Below, one piece after another: positions 8,463 through 17,055 of a DNA stretch of 63,673 nucleotides. The translations under genes were made by a program, and so were the position numbers. Origin of the DNA: Desulfurobacterium indicum (GTDB taxonomy: Bacteria > Aquificota > Aquificia > Desulfurobacteriales > Desulfurobacteriaceae). Location of the stretch: assembly GCF_001968985.1 (NCBI RefSeq), contig NZ_MOEN01000007.1:1-63673 (forward strand). Direction: 5' to 3'. The stretch's first letter is position 1, and each line of letters begins with the position of its first letter. Under the pieces are notes generated by a model that worked only from the letters and a program-made list of their open reading frames with translations, did no database searches and was not told the DNA's origin.

Positions 8463-9536
8463 ATGGCAAGGCTCTACGGAAGAGTTGATTCACCGGAAGA
8501 CATCAGGCGTATAAACTGTATTATCAGAGATGAAATGCTTGAAGTGGAAAGTGTTGAGCAATTAACAGACCTTAAAAAGAGGTCTGACTATCTTTGTACT
8601 TTAACCTATTCTCCATTCTGGCTTAAAAAGTTCGGCCCTATGATTGAAAAACTTCGTGAAGTTGCTTTGGAGGAGAACAGGGCAACTGTTAGACTTGCCA
8701 ATTACGTTTCTGCTTATAAAGGTTGGGATAAGACTTACGATCCGTGGGGAAGGGATAACAAGACGATAGACGAACGTCTCAAGGAGATACCTGAAGAGAT
8801 AATGAAAGAGATTAAAGAGACAGTTGTTGATTTGAAACTGTCTCCGGAGATACTTGAGGAGCTCCGCAGGGATTTCTGTGCTATAAGAAAGGCAATGATA
8901 CTTGTCGAATCTTCAGAATTGCTTACAAAATTAAAACATCAGGCTGATCTTATTGTTGCAATTACTCATCTTAAAGATTTCAGGCAAAGATTTGAAGATA
9001 TCCTTGATAAGATTGATGAAATTGTAAAAGTAGAGGAAAAAAGAACGGTTAAGCTTGCAAACATAATTTCAGAAGTTAACGGCTGGAAGGTAACATACGA
9101 AGTTTGGGACGAGAGTGACATAAGAGAAGATGAAACTCTGGAGCAGTATGTTGAAAGGCTTCTGGAAGAAGAGGAGAAAGCACAGAAATATATTCCCACG
9201 GAGGCAAGATACAAAGAAGGAAAAGTTCTATGGCTTGTTTACCATCATCCAAAGAGGAATAGAGAGTATGCTAAGAGGATATATATTCCGGGCACTTCCA
9301 GAAATATAAAAATGGAGGGCCCCGGTAAGTTTAAAAATAGATTTGGCCGGGAAGTTTACGGAGTAAAAATTACATATGAGGCGAATATTCGTCCTACGGT
9401 TATTCACATAGGTGACAGAATTATTCACCTTCCCGAAAGATGGGTTAAAAGGGAGAAAGTTGTTCCAATTCCAGAAGGTGCTTATGATATTCGACTTGTT
9501 GAAGAGAGACCAGAAGTTGCCTATCCTATTGCTTGA
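8463..9536 (+). CDS. Uncharacterised protein with a duplicated helical domain
   Basis: A 357-residue soluble protein with a clear internal duplication. Residues about 12-95 and 131-215 align throughout, sharing a C-x-IR core, the 'VES-x-x-x-LT-x-LK' helix, an 'RxTVRLAN/RTVKLAN' block and a 'GW-x-x-TY-x-x-W' end. The remaining ~120 residues are beta-rich with a conserved-looking HHPKRNREYAKR segment. No known enzyme motif is visible. It lies 20 bases behind the DUF505-like gene with GGGAGGGAG before its ATG and a strong terminator behind it, so the two form one transcription unit and probably one system. Confidence 0.65.
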   Translation: MARLYGRVDSPEDIRRINCIIRDEMLEVESVEQLTDLKKRSDYLCTLTYSPFWLKKFGPMIEKLREVALEENRATVRLANYVSAYKGWDKTYDPWGRDNKTIDERLKEIPEEIMKEIKETVVDLKLSPEILEELRRDFCAIRKAMILVESSELLTKLKHQADLIVAITHLKDFRQRFEDILDKIDEIVKVEEKRTVKLANIISEVNGWKVTYEVWDESDIREDETLEQYVERLLEEEEKAQKYIPTEARYKEGKVLWLVYHHPKRNREYAKRIYIPGTSRNIKMEGPGKFKNRFGREVYGVKITYEANIRPTVIHIGDRIIHLPERWVKREKVVPIPEGAYDIRLVEERPEVAYPIA

Positions 9537-9558
9537 TAGACTGTTTTTCGTTTTGATG

Positions 9559-9587
9559 AAAACCCCGACAGATGTCGGGGTTTTTTT
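9559..9587 (+). terminator. Rho-independent terminator
   Basis: AACCCCGACA-ga-TGTCGGGGTT forms a near-perfect stem closed by a tiny loop and followed by seven T residues. It ends the DUF505-like operon. Confidence 0.9.
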
Positions 9588-9640
9588 CTTTTAAAGGATT
9601 ATATTCTAATAGTAAAATTTTCTTTTGAGAGGTGATGAAA

Positions 9641-10828
9641 GTGGATTTTCTGAAAGATGCACGTGAAATAAAAGATTTTATTGTCGGTTTAAGGCGTCAG
9701 ATACATCAGTATCCTGAACTTTCAGGAAGGGAATTTAAAACGTCCGAGCTTGTTGCCGACACGTTAAAGGATATAGGTGTTGATGAACTGCAGGAAGGCT
9801 TTGGAGAGACAACGGCTGTGGTTGCTCTTATAAAAGGAAACAGTGATAGGACGGTTGCTTTAAGGGCAGACATGGATGCCCTTCCTATAAAAGAAGAAAC
9901 CGGGAAACCTTACGCTTCAAAAATTGACGGTGTTATGCACGCTTGCGGTCATGATGCCCATACTGCAATGTTGCTTGGAGCGGCAAAACTGCTTGTGAAG
10001 CATAAGAAAAAACTTAAAGGAAACGTTAAGCTCATTTTCCAGCCCTGTGAGGAGCGGCAGGACTGTCGCGGTGCAAAGAGGCTTGTTGCTGCCGGTGTTC
10101 TTAGAAACCCTGATGTTGGTGCCATTTTCGGTATTCACGTTTTCCCGGAGCTTGAAACGGGAAAAGTGGCAACCTGCCCCGGTGCCGCTCTTGCATCGTC
10201 TGATGTTTTCAGGATAAAGATTTACGGAAAGGGAACTCATGCGTCAAAACCTCACATGGGAATTGATACCGTTTTGATAGCGTCACAGGTTGTTAATACG
10301 CTTCACCACATTGTGAGCAGAAGAGTAGATCCCCTTGATCCGGCTGTCCTTACCATAGGAACGATAAAGGGAGGAGAAGCTGAGAACATCATTCCCGATA
10401 CCGTTGAGATGGCAGGAACGATAAGAACTTTAAACGAAGATGTGAGAAAGAAAATTCCGCTATGGATAGAAGAGGCTTTAAGAGGGATAACATCTGCTTA
10501 CGGCGGTTCCTATGAATTTGACTATGAGGAGGGTACTCCACCTCTTATAAATGATAAGAAAGTTACAGAATTTGCTATGAACAGTTTGAAAGAGCTTCTT
10601 GGTGAAGGGAATGTTCTCTATCTTGAAAAGCCTTCAATGGGCGGAGAGGATTTTGCAGAATATCTGAAGTTTGTTCCCGGCACCTATTTCAGACTTGGAA
10701 CTGGCAACAGAGAAAAAGGAACAACTTATCCCCTTCACAATCCAAGGTTTGATATTGATGAAGATGCCCTTCCTGTTGGCACTGCAGTTCTCTCTTTTCT
10801 TGCCTTTAAATGGCTTTCAGATAAGTAG
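9641..10828 (+). CDS. M20-family metallo-amidohydrolase / aminoacylase-carboxypeptidase
   Basis: A cytoplasmic zinc hydrolase of about 395 residues in the hippurate hydrolase/N-acyl-amino-acid deacylase group. Metal ligands and motifs are present: RADMDALPI, MHACGHDAHTAMLLGAA, the catalytic EE-type region PCEERQDCRGAKR (with Cys metal ligand) and SMGGEDFAEYL. HASKPHMGIDT marks the dimerisation lid domain. The start is uncertain: GAGAGG at 9627 is spaced best (8 bases) for GTG 9641, while ATG 9635 is only two bases away from it. The substrate cannot be told from sequence; peptide or N-acetyl-amino-acid turnover is likely. It stands alone. Confidence 0.9.
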   Translation: MDFLKDAREIKDFIVGLRRQIHQYPELSGREFKTSELVADTLKDIGVDELQEGFGETTAVVALIKGNSDRTVALRADMDALPIKEETGKPYASKIDGVMHACGHDAHTAMLLGAAKLLVKHKKKLKGNVKLIFQPCEERQDCRGAKRLVAAGVLRNPDVGAIFGIHVFPELETGKVATCPGAALASSDVFRIKIYGKGTHASKPHMGIDTVLIASQVVNTLHHIVSRRVDPLDPAVLTIGTIKGGEAENIIPDTVEMAGTIRTLNEDVRKKIPLWIEEALRGITSAYGGSYEFDYEEGTPPLINDKKVTEFAMNSLKELLGEGNVLYLEKPSMGGEDFAEYLKFVPGTYFRLGTGNREKGTTYPLHNPRFDIDEDALPVGTAVLSFLAFKWLSDK

Positions 10829-10911
10829 CTTTTGAAGCCCCCTGGTGTCTTTTTTCGTTTTTAGATAAAATTTATGTTATGTATTGATATTTTGATATTT
10901 TGGAGGGCACT

Positions 10912-11409
10912 GTGGGGCTTGAAGAGAAGATAAAAGAGCAAGATTTAAAGGCAGAGAATGTTTTTGTTGCTTCGCTTTTGGCAGGACTTAACGAGTTTGG
11001 CATTCTTAATCAGGGAATTATAAATCTGACAGGCGGCAGGATAGGGGATTTTCTCTTTCAGTTTGCAAAGGTGAAGGGATTTGCGATTTCCCCTTTTCTT
11101 TCACTTGAAGAGCAAGTTAAAAAGGCTATAGTGTTTCTGAATGAACGTCTTCGTATTGGTAAAGTTTTTGTTGAGTTTGCAGGAGAAGATTTTTTTATAA
11201 AAGTATATTCTTCTTCCTGCAGATTTTGCCCAAAAGGAGTTGGAGAGGCGGAGTTGGAAGGGACTTTATGTCCGTTTCCAAAAATTTTTGAAAGGTTTCT
11301 CGAACTTTCCTGCCGTAATGGTATTGTGGTTGTTCCTGAAGATATAGATATGAAAACCCTTGTCAAAAGGGAAGGTTTTTGCGTCATACACTACCGTTGT
11401 GTGAAGTGA
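10912..11409 (+). CDS. Small cysteine-rich protein of unknown function
   Basis: A 165-residue soluble protein that I do not recognise. The N-terminal half is helical (residues 1-80). The C-terminal half has a cluster of cysteines in CRFC, TLCPF and SCRNG, with two more near the end (FCVIHYRC), which suggests a metal or iron-sulphur site. Some V4R/hydrocarbon-binding proteins look similar, but the match is weak. The start is GTG at 10912 with GGAGGG five bases upstream; the frame opens earlier but without a ribosome site. The last 19 bases overlap the end of the convergent ogt gene. Confidence 0.6.
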   Translation: MGLEEKIKEQDLKAENVFVASLLAGLNEFGILNQGIINLTGGRIGDFLFQFAKVKGFAISPFLSLEEQVKKAIVFLNERLRIGKVFVEFAGEDFFIKVYSSSCRFCPKGVGEAELEGTLCPFPKIFERFLELSCRNGIVVVPEDIDMKTLVKREGFCVIHYRCVK

Positions 11410-11834
11410 TTTGTTTCAAAGTTAAGCAGCAATTTTTTTATGGATGTGCCAGCGGAAAAACCGCCAATATTTTTGGATGATATAACCCTGTGGCAGGGAA
11501 TAATAATTGGAAATGGATTTCTTTTGAGTGCCTGTCCGACAGCTCTTGGTGATGTTTTGAGTATCTTTGCGATTTGACCATAAGTTATAGTTTTACCGGG
11601 GGGAATGGCCATAACAGTTGAGAAAACTTTTAACTGAAAAGGTGTAAGTAACTCGTCCTTGAAAGGGACAATGACTTTTCCATATTTCTCGTAGGCTTGA
11701 AATCTTTTAACAATTAAAGGATGTCCCTCTATCTCTGCCAACTTTTCTGTTGTTAAGTTCACTTTTGTTGCGGTGTTTTCTGTGTGTTCTACTATTACGG
11801 TGACTCCAAATGAGAACTGAACAACGGTTATCAT
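11391..11834 (-). CDS. ogt: Methylated-DNA--protein-cysteine methyltransferase
   Basis: A suicide DNA-repair protein that moves alkyl groups from O6-alkylguanine to its own cysteine. The 147-residue chain has the active site PCHRVI near residue 115, the helix-turn-helix TYGQIAKIL near 83 with the arginine finger in SPRAVGQALKRNP, and the closing GGFSAG. The N-terminal domain is short, as in Ogt/AGT of thermophiles. The gene directly abuts the uracil-DNA glycosylase gene, giving a small DNA-repair unit with dapF and DUF2062 upstream. It converges with the Cys-rich gene. Confidence 0.95.
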   Translation of the reverse strand: MITVVQFSFGVTVIVEHTENTATKVNLTTEKLAEIEGHPLIVKRFQAYEKYGKVIVPFKDELLTPFQLKVFSTVMAIPPGKTITYGQIAKILKTSPRAVGQALKRNPFPIIIPCHRVISSKNIGGFSAGTSIKKLLLNFETNHFTQR

Positions 11835-12502
11835 TAGATCATTCCAGCTATCCTTAAAGCAACTTCAAGGTCTCTCTGGAAGTCGGTTTCCCCCCGCCGG
11901 TTTCTCAAAAGATATGCAGGGTGAAATGTTGGTATAACTATGTAATCTTTTACCTTGAATTCTTGTCCTCTTATTTTTGATATTGGTGTTTTTTCGGGGA
12001 GGTTTAAAACTGTTCTTGCGGCAAAAGCACCAAGACACAGGATAACTTTTGGTTTTATTATTTCTATCTGTTTATTGAGGTAAGGGTAGCAGGTTTTTAT
12101 TTCATCCGGCTGTGGATTTCTATTTTTTGGTGGTCTGCATTTTACAATGTTGGTGATGTAAACTCTTTCTCTTTCTATGCCGAAAAGGTTTAAAAATCTT
12201 GTCAATAGTTGTCCTGCTCTTCCCACAAAAGGCCTTCCCTGAAGATCTTCCTGTTCTCCTGGAGCCTCTCCTATGAACATCAGGTTTGTTTTGGGGTTCC
12301 CTTCTCCAAATACGACGTTGTGACGTGTTTCAGCAAGTCTGCATTTTTTGCATTTAAGGACTTTTTCTTTTAGCTTTTCAAGCTCATCAGTATCATTTTC
12401 AATGTTAATGTTTTCTTTTCCTGCCATGGAAGCTCCTTTAATTTTTATCTCTTCATATCCTATTTCGTTTAAAAATATTATGAACTGCCGGATTTTATCC
12501 AA
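11834..12502 (-). CDS. Family 4 (4Fe-4S) uracil-DNA glycosylase
   Basis: Removes uracil from DNA, an important repair at high temperature where cytosine deaminates quickly. The protein has the family 4 motif GEAPGEQEDLQGRPFVG near residue 80, HPAYLL near 197, and the four Fe-S cysteines in CKKC plus the Cys pair of VKCRPP and TCYPYL. The start chosen is TTG at 12502: GGAGG lies six bases upstream and it overlaps dapF by 8 bases. The longer frame from 12529 has no such site. It sits between ogt and dapF. Confidence 0.93.
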   Translation of the reverse strand: MDKIRQFIIFLNEIGYEEIKIKGASMAGKENINIENDTDELEKLKEKVLKCKKCRLAETRHNVVFGEGNPKTNLMFIGEAPGEQEDLQGRPFVGRAGQLLTRFLNLFGIERERVYITNIVKCRPPKNRNPQPDEIKTCYPYLNKQIEIIKPKVILCLGAFAARTVLNLPEKTPISKIRGQEFKVKDYIVIPTFHPAYLLRNRRGETDFQRDLEVALRIAGMI

Positions 12503-13319
12503 AAATTTCCTCCCACAGTTCTCCGTCACATATCCAGCTGGTATTTCCTTCTAAAAATACATCTTTTAGCTGGTTATCAAAATAGATGGTCAAGGGCTCT
12601 CCGGAGCGCGTTATAACCGTTATAGGTGGCTCTTTTGAGAATAGTCTGGAGAAAGCTATTGCAGCTGCAACAGAACCTGTGCCGCAGGCGAGAGTCTCTC
12701 CTTCTACACCTCGTTCATATGTTCTTACAAACAGCTTTCCGTCTTTAAATTGGGCGAAATTTACGTTCGTTCCTTCCGGCTTGAACATTTCGTGGAAGCG
12801 TATTTTTCTTCCCAGATTTTCCACATCGACGTTTTCTATATTTTCAACAAATGCAACAAAGTGGGGAACACCGGTATTTAAGAAAGCACCTTCTATGTTC
12901 CTGGTGTCCGTTTTTATCTTACATTTAAGATTTATATCGTAAGGTTTTGTCATAAGGACTTTTACTGTTTTACCGTTTACTGTGGCTTTTATTATTCCTG
13001 CTCCTGTTTCAAATGTCATCTCTTTTGGTGCTATTTTCTTTTCAAAGGCGAATCTTGCTGCGCATCTTGCACCGTTTCCGCACATGGAAGCTCTGGAACC
13101 GTCAGCGTTGAAAAAATCCCATTTAAAGTTAACGGAAGAAGATTTTTCTATGAGAATGAGGCCGTCTGCTCCTATTCCTTTTTTTCTGTTACATATTATC
13201 TGGATGAATGTTTCTATGTTTAAGTCTTTTTTTGCCAGAAAGTTATTAATGAAATGTGTTCGATTATCAATTATTATAAAGTCATTTCCGGTGCCTTCTA
13301 ACTTTGAGAAACTTATCAC
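12495..13319 (-). CDS. dapF: Diaminopimelate epimerase
   Basis: Interconverts LL- and meso-diaminopimelate for lysine and peptidoglycan synthesis. The 274-residue protein has both catalytic cysteines, in MCGNGARC near residue 80 and ACGTGSVAAA near 211. The family start LEGTGNDFIIID and the PEGTNVNF motif are also present. Length is standard. It follows the DUF2062 gene with no gap and overlaps the uracil-DNA glycosylase start, so it is mid-operon. Confidence 0.96.
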   Translation of the reverse strand: MISFSKLEGTGNDFIIIDNRTHFINNFLAKKDLNIETFIQIICNRKKGIGADGLILIEKSSSVNFKWDFFNADGSRASMCGNGARCAARFAFEKKIAPKEMTFETGAGIIKATVNGKTVKVLMTKPYDINLKCKIKTDTRNIEGAFLNTGVPHFVAFVENIENVDVENLGRKIRFHEMFKPEGTNVNFAQFKDGKLFVRTYERGVEGETLACGTGSVAAAIAFSRLFSKEPPITVITRSGEPLTIYFDNQLKDVFLEGNTSWICDGELWEEIFG

Positions 13320-13790
13320 TTATGCCGTCTCCACATTCTGCTTTTCTTTGATATTTTCGGCGAACTTTTTAAATCCGAAATAGGAGAGGATAGAGAAGAT
13401 TAATCCAAGGGAGGCACCACCTACAAATGTCGGTACTAAAAGAGCAAGTCCTGTTGAGAATAGCTTTGAAATTGAAAAGGTAGATAAGGAGACTCTCATT
13501 ACCTGGTATCCAAGGAGTCTTAAAATTCTGTATCCGACATAGTAATCTATAATGAGCACGGGGACGGTTGTCCACGGGTTTGTTACGTGAGTTCCTATCG
13601 CTGCTGCTATCTTGCTTGCTTTTGCAAATGCCGCTATGGTGATTGCTATTAATACCTGAAATCCGTTTACAGGGAGGAATCCTATAAATACGCCAAGAGC
13701 CAATCCTCTTGCTGTTTCTTCCGGCTGGTCCTTTAATTCAAGAAGTTTTTTGATGTAGAATCTGAAGGAAAACAGCTCTTTAAGCTTCAT
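13320..13790 (-). CDS. DUF2062 membrane protein
   Basis: A 156-residue inner-membrane protein with two to three hydrophobic segments (near 27-60, 72-90 and 125-143). The conserved DUF2062 pattern GLALGVFIGFLPVNGFQ is followed by THVTNPWTTVPV. The molecular function is unknown; family members are sometimes fused to glycosyltransferases. ATG 13790 is preferred over ATG 13796 because GAGGA is six bases from it. It leads the minus-strand unit DUF2062-dapF-udg-ogt. Confidence 0.85.
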   Translation of the reverse strand: MKLKELFSFRFYIKKLLELKDQPEETARGLALGVFIGFLPVNGFQVLIAITIAAFAKASKIAAAIGTHVTNPWTTVPVLIIDYYVGYRILRLLGYQVMRVSLSTFSISKLFSTGLALLVPTFVGGASLGLIFSILSYFGFKKFAENIKEKQNVETA

Positions 13791-13940
13791 TCCCATTCCT
13801 CATATTTTAGATATCCTTTACGAATCACATTCTACAAAAAAATGTATGCTTTTACAAATTATTAAACAATATCGTTGGTTTTTGTTTTCCTGTTTAAGGT
13901 AAAATAAAACTTAAGATATTTTTTATTTTGGAGGTTTTAA

Positions 13941-14345
13941 GTGAAAAGGAAGGCATTTACACTTATAGAGCTTCTTGTGGTTGTTGTTATTTTGTCTCTG
14001 CTTGCTGCGATAGTAGTTCCAAAACTCACGGGAAGGGTTAATGAAACAAAGATAAAGACTACGAAGGTTCAGCTTAAAGAGATAAAGAGAGCTCTTGAGA
14101 TGTATAAACTGGATAACGGCATGTATCCTACGACTTCTCAAGGACTAAAAGCTCTTGTTGAAAAGCCGGAAACGCCGCCTGCTCCCGCCCACTGGAAGCA
14201 GTATCTTGATAATATTCCGAAGGACGGCTGGGGGAACGACTTTGTTTATGTTTGTCCCGGCGATAAACATCCCTTTGAGCTGAAGTCAAAAGGACCTGAT
14301 GGAGAGTTAAATACACAGGATGATATTTCCGTGTGGGATCAATGA
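13941..14345 (+). CDS. gspG: Type II secretion major pseudopilin GspG
   Basis: Main subunit of the periplasmic pseudopilus that drives secretion through the outer-membrane secretin. The 134-residue prepilin has the cleavage region KA-FTLIELLVVVVIL; the residue before the cut is Ala instead of the usual Gly, with Glu5 kept. The GspG globular domain is recognised by YPTTSQGLKALVE near residue 59, the DGWGNDFVY strand and the calcium loop GPDGELNTQDD near the end. GTG at 13941 has GGAGG eight bases upstream. It is the first gene of the eleven-gene operon, with ATGA overlap to the next. Confidence 0.95.
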   Translation: MKRKAFTLIELLVVVVILSLLAAIVVPKLTGRVNETKIKTTKVQLKEIKRALEMYKLDNGMYPTTSQGLKALVEKPETPPAPAHWKQYLDNIPKDGWGNDFVYVCPGDKHPFELKSKGPDGELNTQDDISVWDQ

Positions 14346-14641
14346 GAAGGGGGTTTACACTTTTAGAAGTTCTTATTGGTGTTACTATTTTTGCTGTTGC
14401 AGCTTCCGCTTTGATTTTTGTTTCTTCAAAAAATGTTGAGAGATTGGAAAGAATAGATGATACGATTAAAGGAATTTATATAATGAAGTCACGTATTTAC
14501 GGTTTGCCGTACAACGATACTGATGGATTTAAAATTGTGGAAAGCCGGGCTAATCTGGAGTATGGAATAGTAGAAAAAAGTTTTAGTGTAAATAAAGACG
14601 GGAGACATCTTTTTACGTTTTACTATTATGAAAAAGAGTAA
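14342..14641 (+). CDS. gspI: Type II secretion minor pseudopilin GspI-like
   Basis: A 99-residue prepilin whose N-terminus MRRGFTLLEVLIGVTIFA is a textbook prepilin-peptidase site with Gly-Phe and Glu5. The short globular domain (MKSRIYGLPYNDTDGFKIV) and its position between gspG and gspJ suit GspI, a component of the pseudopilus tip. Identification as I rather than H rests on size, the EVLIG motif and gene order. Its start overlaps the gspG stop and its end overlaps gspJ by 14 bases. Confidence 0.8.
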   Translation: MRRGFTLLEVLIGVTIFAVAASALIFVSSKNVERLERIDDTIKGIYIMKSRIYGLPYNDTDGFKIVESRANLEYGIVEKSFSVNKDGRHLFTFYYYEKE

Positions 14642-15158
14642 AAGTGCTTTCACTCTTCTTGAAATTCTTATAGTTGTTTCTCTTATGGCTGTTCTTCTCG
14701 CAGCTGTTGAGTTTTTTTACAGCGGAACGGTTTTTTCTTCCGGGGATATTGAACAGAAAGCTGTTTATGTTGAGAATGATTTGAATTTATACTCTCAGCT
14801 TTCCAGACAACTATTCTCTTTTTTTAAACCTAGAAATGAAAATTTTTTGCTGACAAAGGATAGGCTTGCTTTTTATACGCTTTATCCCGTTTTTTACTCT
14901 GGCGGAGTAAAAGCTGTTTATATTTTCAGAAGGGAAGGCAACGGAAAAACGGAAGTTATCTATCAAGAGTTTCCTTATCCTGACGGAAAACTTGATTCTA
15001 ACGGGACAAAGAAGATTGTTATAGGGGATTTTTCTAATTTTGAATTTCAAGTTCTAAATGGCGGAAACTGGACAGAAAATTTTGAGGGTAACTTTACCGG
15101 CATTGCAAGACTTTTTGTAGATGGTAAAAAATTTTTGATAACCGGAAAGATAGAATGA
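14628..15158 (+). CDS. gspJ: Type II secretion minor pseudopilin GspJ-like
   Basis: A 176-residue prepilin-like protein with leader MKKSKSA then FTLLEILIVVSLMAVLLAA. Ala again replaces the -1 Gly and Glu5 is present. The long, beta-rich globular part (YPVFYSGGVKAVYIF, FSNFEFQVLNGGNW) fits GspJ in length and place. It would join GspI and GspK at the pseudopilus tip. It overlaps both neighbours and has no separate promoter. Confidence 0.8.
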   Translation: MKKSKSAFTLLEILIVVSLMAVLLAAVEFFYSGTVFSSGDIEQKAVYVENDLNLYSQLSRQLFSFFKPRNENFLLTKDRLAFYTLYPVFYSGGVKAVYIFRREGNGKTEVIYQEFPYPDGKLDSNGTKKIVIGDFSNFEFQVLNGGNWTENFEGNFTGIARLFVDGKKFLITGKIE

Positions 15159-16018
15159 TTCTTCTTGTTATTTTAATGGTTATAGGTGCCGTGACAATGG
15201 CTGTAACAAATACTGCTGATGAGACGTTCTTTGCCTCTCACTATGTGACAAAAGTTCTTCAGCAGGAGCAAGTTATGGCTCTTGCCGATGCAATTTCGGC
15301 AGGGGTTAAGGAGCTTTTTGCCCGCGATGATGGGAATGTTGATTATTATGGTGAGTACTGGACTTATCCGGTGCCTGTTTCGCTGAACGGTGTTGATTTG
15401 ACAGTTGAAATAGAGGATGAGGAAAGGTATTTAAATCCCAATATACTTGTAAAAAACGGTAAGGTTAATAAAAAAGCGGAAGAGATTTTTAGCAGACTTT
15501 TTAATATTACAGAACTTGGTGGAGATTTGCTTACGAAAGACATTGAGGACTGGATTCTTCCCGGCAGTTCAACCTTTAAGCATGCAAGATTTAGCACGAC
15601 GGAAGAGCTTAGGCTTGTTGATGGTGTTACCGGTGAAATTTTTAACGGAACGGTTGAGGGAGGACACTTTAAACCAGGACTTCGTTCACTCCTTTCTGTG
15701 TGGACAGACGGGAAGGTTAACGTGAACACGGCATCAAAGTGGATTTTAATGGCACTTGACAGAAATATAGATGAAAATCTTGCAAATAATATTATTGAAT
15801 ACAGAAAAAAACATCCTTTTAAAAAGGTTGATGATCTTATAAACGTTGAAGGTATGACATCTGATATTATTTATAGAATAAAACCTTTTGTTGACGTTAA
15901 GAGCACCTATTTCCTGACCAGAGCGGTTGTGAAAATTGGTGATAGTAGCTATTCTCTTTACATACTTTTTAAAAGAGATGGGGCTTCCTTAAGAGAGGTC
16001 TGGAGAAAAGTAAAATGA
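15155..16018 (+). CDS. gspK: Type II secretion minor pseudopilin GspK
   Basis: The large tip pseudopilin, 287 residues. The alpha-domain insert and helix-hairpin-helix-like part (NNIIEYRKKHPFKKVDDLI) and the 'DGKVNVNTAS' stretch are characteristic of GspK. The N-terminus is odd: translation from the only start codon gives MILLVILMVIGAVTMAV directly, so the basic leader and the Gly before the cleavage point are absent. The frame is open only nine codons further up (to a stop at 15125), and that stretch (NRKDR) is basic but has no ATG, GTG or TTG. A non-standard start or a leaderless pseudopilin are both possible. Confidence 0.88.
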   Translation: MILLVILMVIGAVTMAVTNTADETFFASHYVTKVLQQEQVMALADAISAGVKELFARDDGNVDYYGEYWTYPVPVSLNGVDLTVEIEDEERYLNPNILVKNGKVNKKAEEIFSRLFNITELGGDLLTKDIEDWILPGSSTFKHARFSTTEELRLVDGVTGEIFNGTVEGGHFKPGLRSLLSVWTDGKVNVNTASKWILMALDRNIDENLANNIIEYRKKHPFKKVDDLINVEGMTSDIIYRIKPFVDVKSTYFLTRAVVKIGDSSYSLYILFKRDGASLREVWRKVK

Positions 16019-17055
16019 TAGTTAGAGTTGAATATCCTGACGGATACGGTGAGAGTTTTGAAGTTAACGTATTGAAAGGAGAAATAAAGCCTTATGGAGG
16101 GGATAATTACGACCGACTGTTCATTCTCCTTCCGGCTGAGAAGACAACCTTTAGAATAAAAACTTTTCCTTTCAGTGATAAGAGGAAAATTTACAAAATT
16201 ATTGAAGGGGAAATAAAATCAAATCCTATCCTTTCCGGTAGAGACCTTGTTTTCCGTTCGTTGTTTTTCCCGATGGATAAAGGGACAGCTGTTTTCACTG
16301 TTATTACCGGTAAGGAAGATATTGAAAGAATAGGAAAACAGGGAATCGATGTTATCGATAGTGAGGTTGTGTCTCTTTTAAGGATTGTCCTTTTAAGCGG
16401 GAAAAACGGAGATTTTTATTATGAAAAAGAAAACGGCAATATCATTATTTCTGTGAGAGATGGCATTCCGATTTCGGTAAAGGTAGGTGAGAAGGAAAAG
16501 ATAGGTGAGCCTATTCGTCTGGAAGCCATGAATAAGAAAATTCTTCCGCTTTTTGGCTCGGCACTTCAGATAATCAGAAATACGGAAGTGAATTTTTTGA
16601 AAGAAGAGTCTTCTGATACGGAAATTTCTCTTGTTAAATCGGCTCTTTTCCTTTTGTTTTCTCTGGTTGTTCTCAGCGGTGCTTTGTTTGCGGGAGGGGT
16701 TTTCTTTAAAAGGAAAATTAGAGGTGTTAGGAATAAGGAGGCGGAACTTTTTGAAAAGAAGTTTCCCGATATCCCTGCCGTTGACCCGCTAACTCAGCTG
16801 AAAGGGATGCTCCATTCTGCGTCAAAGGTGGAAATAGATACAGTGGATGTTATGGATGAAATAGGAAAGGTGAAAAACGGCATCTCTGTTTTAAAATTTA
16901 ATGCCGGTGACGGACGATTTTCAGTAGAAGGGGAAGCTCCAGATATTTCTTCTGTTACCTCTTTTGCTGGCCGGCTTAAAAAATTTAATGCCGAGATTAC
17001 GGAAACAGTTACTCTTAAAGATAAAGTCAGGTTTAGATTAGAGGGTCGTTACTGA
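16015..17055 (+). CDS. gspL: Type II secretion inner-membrane platform protein GspL
   Basis: Links the cytoplasmic ATPase GspE to the inner-membrane platform. The 346-residue protein has an actin-like cytoplasmic domain (residues 1-200), one membrane helix near 215-235 (LFLLFSLVVLSGALFAGG) and a periplasmic ferredoxin-like domain. The junction after the helix, KKFPDIPAVDPLTQLKGML, is the typical GspL stretch. Sequence conservation in the cytoplasmic half is low, as usual. It overlaps gspK and gspM by 4 and 1 bases. Confidence 0.85.
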   Translation: MIVRVEYPDGYGESFEVNVLKGEIKPYGGDNYDRLFILLPAEKTTFRIKTFPFSDKRKIYKIIEGEIKSNPILSGRDLVFRSLFFPMDKGTAVFTVITGKEDIERIGKQGIDVIDSEVVSLLRIVLLSGKNGDFYYEKENGNIIISVRDGIPISVKVGEKEKIGEPIRLEAMNKKILPLFGSALQIIRNTEVNFLKEESSDTEISLVKSALFLLFSLVVLSGALFAGGVFFKRKIRGVRNKEAELFEKKFPDIPAVDPLTQLKGMLHSASKVEIDTVDVMDEIGKVKNGISVLKFNAGDGRFSVEGEAPDISSVTSFAGRLKKFNAEITETVTLKDKVRFRLEGRY

